Origin: Enterococcus italicus DSM 15952
Lineage (GTDB): Bacteria; Bacillota; Bacilli; Lactobacillales; Enterococcaceae
Direction: 5' to 3'
Assembly (NCBI RefSeq): GCF_000185365.1
Contig: NZ_GL622241.1
Location: 319,734 to 383,733, forward strand
Length of the DNA: 64,000 nucleotides
In this document: piece by piece, positions 63,724 to 64,000 of the stretch
Numbering within the stretch: the stretch's first letter is position 1
How the letters are laid out: each line of letters begins with the position of its first letter
The notes under the pieces: generated by a model
Told to the model about the DNA's origin: nothing
Databases searched by the model: none
Seen by the model: only the letters and a program-made list of their open reading frames with translations
Made by a program: the position numbers and the translations under genes

Positions 63724-64000
63724 AGAACGACCTCGTTTCCTTGAAGTTGGGCAAATAATTTTTGTCGTTCCACAATTTCTTGCGGTGGTTCAATCTTTGG
63801 TGCACGGTCATCCAATAACCAGGTACTGGCAAAATGCGTATCGGAAATCCGAAACATCGGGGGTTCTTCTACTAAGTCAATCTCCATAGCAAATTCATTC
63901 CGTGAAGCAAATGGGTCTCCTTTTGGCACATGCAGTAGGTTAGGAGGAGAACCTGGGATGGTATACAAATCATGGTCATCCGTTTCCATATCCGGCATTG
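63720..64000 (-). CDS. oppD: OppD-type oligopeptide ABC ATPase, C-terminal part
   Basis: Partial; the gene continues beyond the window edge. The visible 92 residues are the OppD tail that binds a cluster or closes the interface: LYTIPGSPPNLLHVPKGDPFA and PPMFRISDTHFASTWLLDDRAP. Its stop overlaps the oppF start (ATGA). Confidence 0.88.
   Translation of the reverse strand, partial: MPDMETDDHDLYTIPGSPPNLLHVPKGDPFASRNEFAMEIDLVEEPPMFRISDTHFASTWLLDDRAPKIEPPQEIVERQKLFAQLQGNEVVL

Overview
The window looks like chromosomal DNA of a low-GC Gram-positive bacterium of the Enterococcus/lactic-acid-bacteria type. The evidence is the glpK-glpO-glpF operon with an H2O2-forming type glycerophosphate oxidase and a PTS-phosphorylatable GlpK, a CstR-type persulfide operon, ECF vitamin transporter subunits under a THF riboswitch and NiaR boxes, Mga-type and LacI regulators, lactic-type terminators and strong AGGAGG ribosome binding sites. 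The species assignment is inference. No rRNA, tRNA, prophage, transposase or CRISPR was seen.

Layout. (1) 1-6.2 kb, minus strand: apbE, two FMN-reductase-like genes (one fused to a PAS domain and ending in a repeated DAVSSAS tail), a formate/nitrite-type channel, then a GAF protein, a histidine kinase and a LuxR-type regulator that resemble the staphylococcal NreABC nitrate/oxygen sensors. (2) 6.2-16.8 kb, minus: a complete beta-1,2-glucooligosaccharide operon (binding protein, two permeases, GH3 beta-glucosidase, GH94 phosphorylase, LacI regulator, esterase) behind a LacI-operator-flanked promoter. (3) 16.9-21.5 kb: folT with THF riboswitch, degV, niaX with two NiaR boxes, and tatD-rnmV-ksgA. 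(4) 21.6-32.5 kb: assorted housekeeping and stress genes (phosphoesterase, queH, femX-type transferase, azoreductase, an ALDH-ArsR-DUF1569 operon, dedA, two small membrane proteins, yeiH/LysR), plus an adhE remnant. (5) 32.5-35.5 kb: sulfane-sulfur operon (three rhodanese domains, CoA-disulfide/persulfide reductase, thioredoxin) divergent from cstR, with two CstR operators. (6) 35.6-50.2 kb: transporters, glycerol operon, an Mga-type regulator overlapping a cysteine-less NADH-oxidase homologue, MATE pump, two aldo-keto reductases and an orphan PTS EIIC. Four genes in this part carry the same kind of 3' region: one or two copies of a ~122-bp hairpin-forming repeat starting 1-8 bp after the stop codon and followed by an intrinsic terminator. 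(7) 50.3-60.9 kb: acetyltransferase, SerA-like dehydrogenase, HAD phosphatase, MFS pump, succinate-semialdehyde-type dehydrogenase, an ABC-type ATPase, and a Fur-box-controlled iron uptake operon. (8) 61-64 kb, minus: the end of oppD, an oppF gene broken by one in-frame TAA, and a 541-residue protein joining a degenerate ammonium-transporter (Amt) membrane domain to a complete PII domain.

Most promising for new biology: the Amt-PII fusion, in which the two pore histidines and the uridylylated tyrosine are lost while the 2-oxoglutarate/ATP residues and the pore-plugging arginine are kept, which suggests an ammonium/2-oxoglutarate sensor; the 3'-UTR repeat family, whose hairpin stems covary between copies; and the cytosolic ApbE next to an FMN-reductase/PAS protein whose tail nearly matches the flavinylation motif twice.
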